DNA from: Welwitschia mirabilis | Lineage: Eukaryota > Gnetophyta > Gnetopsida > Welwitschiales | Direction of reading: 5' to 3' | Assembly: GCA_051453625.1 (NCBI GenBank) | Contig: JBOZIK010000001.1 | Span: 93,136,454 to 93,187,215, forward strand | Length of the DNA: 50,762 nt | Part shown: positions 47,470-50,762 of the stretch, piece after piece | Layout: each line of letters opens with the position of its first letter | Numbering within the stretch: the stretch's first letter is position 1 | Program-made: the position numbers and the translations under genes | The notes under the pieces: generated by a model | Seen by the model: only the letters and a program-made list of their open reading frames with translations | Databases searched by the model: none | What the model was told of the DNA's origin: nothing

Positions 47470-48180
47470 TAGGATCTTCTACCCCTAATGCAAACATTAC
47501 CCTTAGAGAATTGTTAGCCAATAAGAAAAGAGAGATTCAAACACCTTTTGACCTACCCCTAGGATATGATGTTGAACTTAAAAACCTAAATGCCTACCCA
47601 ACTTTTAATGGAGAAAATGATGAGGATTCTCTTCAACACATTATAAACATTAAACAACTAATCCTTATATTAGGGAATGGAAAGAAAAATACTAGTGATA
47701 GAATATACATAATAATATTTCCCATGACATTAAGAGGTAGAGAAAGACTTTGGCTAAAAAATATTCCCCATAAAAGCTTAAAAATATGGGATCAAGCCTA
47801 GAAAACCTCTATAAAGAAATTTATGAGTGAAGAAACTATGAGAAAAAGAAAAAAAGAGGTAACAAACTTTCAACAAAAATCAAATAAAGACTATGCCTTC
47901 ACATATGAGTGTTTCTTTATAGCCTACCATTCTAATCTAGTAGATGCTTTTTTAACAATAGAACCAATAGAATACTTTTATAGTGGGCTAAATCCACACT
48001 CAAAATAACTTATAGATTTTTCTTATAGAGGAAACCTCCTGAACCTTACATTAGATGATGGCTAAATAAAATTAAAAGAACTTGTGGAGGTTAGTCAAAC
48101 TAGGTCAACTCCTAAAGAAAATCCAACTATAGGCCAACTCATAAAAGACTTAAAAGAGGTTAAATAATAAAAAGAGATAG
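47470..48180 (+). pseudogene. Tat/Athila-type gag remnant
   Basis: Recognisable in order: PTFNGENDEDSLQHI near 47596-47640, a segment like YIIIFPMTLRGRERLWLKNI near 47703-47765, KIWDQA, then the second half with VTNFQQ, FYSGLNPHSK near 47979-48006 and LIDFSYRGNLLNLTLDD. These match gag of the plant Gypsy Tat/Athila lineage (usual phrases: LFPFSLRDRAKSWL, FYNGLNPxTR, DAAAGGTL). At least three stops or shifts interrupt it. The Cys-rich zinc-knuckle region downstream is badly decayed and follows a 21-N gap. Confidence 0.8.
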
Positions 48181-48200
48181 AATCAAATCCTATAAATTTC

Positions 48201-48221
48201 NNNNNNNNNNNNNNNNNNNNN
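48201..48221. other. Short assembly gap (21 N)
   Basis: A 21-base N run between the gag core and the zinc-knuckle region. Confidence 0.95.
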
Positions 48222-48966
48222 TTGGAGAAGTATGCAGAAATAATCTTAGATGTCAAATCCACAACTAAAAGAAATGTTGTGCAAACTTGTGATTTATATG
48301 AGGATAATTATCATGTCAACAAAAACCACCCTCTTTTGCCAACATACAAAGAAAGAATATGTGAAAAAGTTTGTACTTTCAATTAACCATCTCAAAACTT
48401 CAGAAATCAAAATCAAATACAATCTAGGTTAAATATTTATTTCCAAAACAATTCTCAACCTTTTAGAAACTAATTTAAAAAATTAAACTTTCAATTAGAA
48501 CCATTAAACTTTCAATATCAAAATTATCAACTCACAAACCTTATAGAAAAACTTAGAAAAACAAATGCAACATGGAAAATATAGTAAACATCTTTCAATA
48601 AACAATGCTAGCAAACTAAAGATCTCAAGGAACATTAGCTACACAACCTTTATCGAATTTAAATGAACTAAGAAAATATTATAAGATTGTAACAAGAAGT
48701 GAACAAGAAAAAAACCCTCCTTAAATGAAATTTCCACCTCCTCAAAAAATTTTAGAAATAATGAATAAGAAAAGGAAGAAGACATTGAAATAATAGAAGA
48801 TTATAACTTCCCTTCTCTTGACAAAAAGAAAAAGAAAAATCCTTCTCAACAAACCACCCCTTAGCTTGATAGGCTTGAAAACAATTTAACTTTTAATGAA
48901 CATCTAAAAGCCTTAATAAAAAATGTGAGCATAAACTTACCCTTTTGGAAAATTTTGCAATAAAAT

Positions 48967-49872
48967 ATGGAGTACTCAAATTTGTGGAAAGAATTAATAA
49001 GAAGAAAACAAAAATGGGTCATTCTTAGAAAAGTATTTCTAACTCAATCCCTAATGAACTTAGTGTTACAGAAATCATCCAAATTTAAAGATCTAGAAGC
49101 AGCTACAGTGAATGTTACTTTAGAGGAACACAAAAAGATCAGAAAAGCCTTAATAGACATTGGAGCGAGTGTTAACATAATGCCACTTCACATTTGTGAG
49201 AGACTTGATTTGGAGGATAGAATAAAGCCTACTCTAGTTATCTTGGAATTAGTAGACACTTCAGTTAAGAAACCACTAGGCATTATTAAAGTTTTGGCAA
49301 TTTAAATAGAAGAGGATTACTACTCCATAGATGTAATTATCATAGAATTTGAGTATAATAGAGGATACCTTTTACTTCTAGGAAGAGCCTTTTGTACAAT
49401 AGCTTATTGCATCATTGACACAAGAGCAGAAACAATGAAATGTTACTTTGAAAATAGAATGTTTACAATTAGAGTTTTTGATGCAATAGAGAAAGATCTA
49501 GGTGATGATGTAATAAACTTAGAAGATAACATCAAACCCACTTTATTCCTACAACATAACCAACTTAAAGAAAGAGAGATAAAATCAAATAAGCATGTGA
49601 TTTATGATGACTAATTTAAGAGTAAAGAAGGAATAAAACCTTTAAAGTATAAGGAAGTTCAACTTTTTAAGAAATATTATGAGGGAGATTGTCCATTACA
49701 TAAGCCAAAAACTAAAAATCATAATTTGAATTTGGATGAAAATGTTTTTAATGGACTTGAATATAATTTTACTTATGATGCTCAAAATAAAACCCCTGCA
49801 TTCAAAGAAAATCTTTTACCAAAGTTACCATTTCTCTTTCCTTTAACTTTCAAAATTTATACTTTAATGTAG
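48967..49872 (+). pseudogene. Tat/Athila-type retroviral-like aspartic protease region
   Basis: A frame of about 300 codons with only two internal stops (about 49303 and 49612). The protease core is ATVNVTLEEHKKIRKALIDI with the active-site motif D-I-G-A-S (Asp at 49156-49158; the usual triad is DTGAS or DLGAS), then NIMPL, a LELVDTSVKKPLGIIK strand, and LLLGRAFCTIAYCIID after the first stop, matching the ILGRPFLATARALID flap-distal motif. In autonomous elements reverse transcriptase follows; here the frame ends at 49872 with no RT motif. Confidence 0.85.
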
Positions 49873-50762
49873 TATTATAGAGTGCTCTTCATTACTTCTC
49901 TTTTTATCTAATTGACTTTACTTAGAAATAATTGTACACCTTTTATGTTTTATCAATTAGTAAATTTTTGATTTGGACCTTATTTCTGTAAACATTTTGA
50001 GACCATCTAAACAGATCCTCTTTCTTCTTTCTTTTTAATGAAAGTATGAGTTATATTTAGGAAAGAAATAAAATTTACTTGCTTTGATATTTTATTTTTA
50101 GCTTTCTATTTTGATATATCTATTTTTAATTTTTTCTTTTATTTTTTTCTTTTTTTTTATAATAATAATTTCTTATCTCCTATGTTGTCCCCATGACAAA
50201 TAGGATGACAGTTATTTTTGGTAGTTTTTTAGATTTTTGATAAATTTCTATGTTTGCTAATAATTTTCTATTTTTTTTTCTTGTTTCTGTCATTCTCTAT
50301 GTTGTCTGAATGACAAGTAGGATGACAATTAATAAAATAATCCTTTTTTTTATTTTGAGAAAATAAATTTTTATGGCTATGTTAAGATTTCTGACTTAAC
50401 TGCTTAAGAATTTCAGAAAGTAAATGGACAAAATTTGGAATTTTATAAGCAAACCATATGAATTTTCTCTTAGCTTTTTTCTTTGAAGGTTATTATGGCA
50501 TCATTTGATCATTTTTCAAACTTGACTTATGTTTTTATATCCATGACAAGTATTTTGACTTAGGCATTTTAATAGTAAGATTGAATTTGCCCAATCTTAA
50601 GACATTCACACATCCATGAATTTCAGTTTGAATGAAGATGCTTGTTTTTCTTAATGGTAAAAATGTCTTAGATTGTTTAAGAATGTTTTTTTCTATCTTT
50701 ATTTTGCAACTTTTACCTTTGTATTTTATAATGTTTGGTCATGTGAAATGTGTATTTATTTT
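49873..50762 (+). other. AT-rich spacer after the protease, with two hairpin repeat units
   Basis: No coding motif. Units at 50185-50210 and 50302-50328 contain TTGTC-CCCAT-GACAA and TTGTC-TGAAT-GACAA, both perfect 5-bp stems with 5-nt loops, each followed by TAGGATGACA. Poly-T runs separate them. Confidence 0.75.

Larger units (their letters stand above)
45518..50762 (+). mobile_element. Gypsy retrotransposon of Tat/Athila type, gag and protease only within the window
   Basis: The plus-strand order is a putative LTR (ending near 46746 and containing the 580-N gap), a tRNA-Asp-type primer site at 46752, a leader with hairpin repeats, gag (about 47470-48180), protease (about 49093-49500), then an AT-rich spacer with more hairpin repeats to the window edge. 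No reverse transcriptase was found between the protease and the edge. The left limit is uncertain. The element is old: stops interrupt gag and protease. Confidence 0.75.

Noticed and set aside
16301-50762. CRISPR array, phage or bacterial defence system
   Set aside because: No regularly spaced short repeats with unique spacers and no prokaryotic genes; repeats present are explained by plant retroelements.

Overview
This is nuclear DNA from a seed plant. The one intact gene is a plant SGT1 co-chaperone gene with canonical GT-AG introns. The rest is plastid-derived DNA of nuclear type, plant LTR retrotransposons (Copia, and Gypsy of Tekay-like and Tat/Athila-like type) and plant L1-type LINEs. 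A 9.8 kb first intron packed with repeats suggests a large-genome lineage, possibly a gymnosperm; that is inference and no species is proposed.

Layout. 1-737 (minus): 5' end of a Copia element running off the left edge, with gag remnant, primer-binding site and putative LTR. About 991-1735: a tRNA-derived SINE containing a 515-bp N gap. 2957-15588 (minus): SGT1, ten coding exons, 372 codons plus stop. Exons 2-10 lie in 2.6 kb (2957-5596); exon 1 is at 15429-15588. Intron 1 (5597-15428) holds a plastid mosaic at 5640-9851: trnK 3' end, petD, petB, ycf1, a second trnK 3' end and psbE, all truncated and decayed. The rest of intron 1 is anonymous repeat-like DNA and a polypurine tract.

16-50.7 kb: AT-rich DNA, almost all of it fossil retroelements. 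LINE A is on the plus strand at 18.77-22.3 kb. LINE B is on the minus strand at 23.99-37.78 kb and is split by a 9,338-bp LTR retrotransposon (25396-34733) with 5-bp target duplications. This insert has LTRs of 4,292 and 3,567 bp and an interior coding only gag. A Copia pol fragment lies at 38.3-38.8 kb (minus). LINE C is at 39.15-41.9 kb (minus). A Copia LTR with the start of gag lies at 42.9-44.5 kb (plus). A Tat/Athila-type element with a tRNA-Asp-type primer site, gag and protease lies at about 45.4-50.8 kb (plus). Hairpin-bearing repeats of about 105-117 bp recur around and inside it.

SGT1 is the only gene judged functional. No operon, CRISPR array, phage or defence system is present, and I found no convincing novel multi-gene system. 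The most unusual signals are: a plastid petD copy whose exons are already joined, suggesting passage through spliced RNA; the plastid block flanked by directly repeated trnK ends; the exact nesting of a gag-only large-LTR element in a LINE catalytic region; a duplicated primer-binding site at that element's LTR edge; and the hairpin repeats of the Tat/Athila-like element. Boundaries of decayed elements are approximate, and all sequence reading was by eye.
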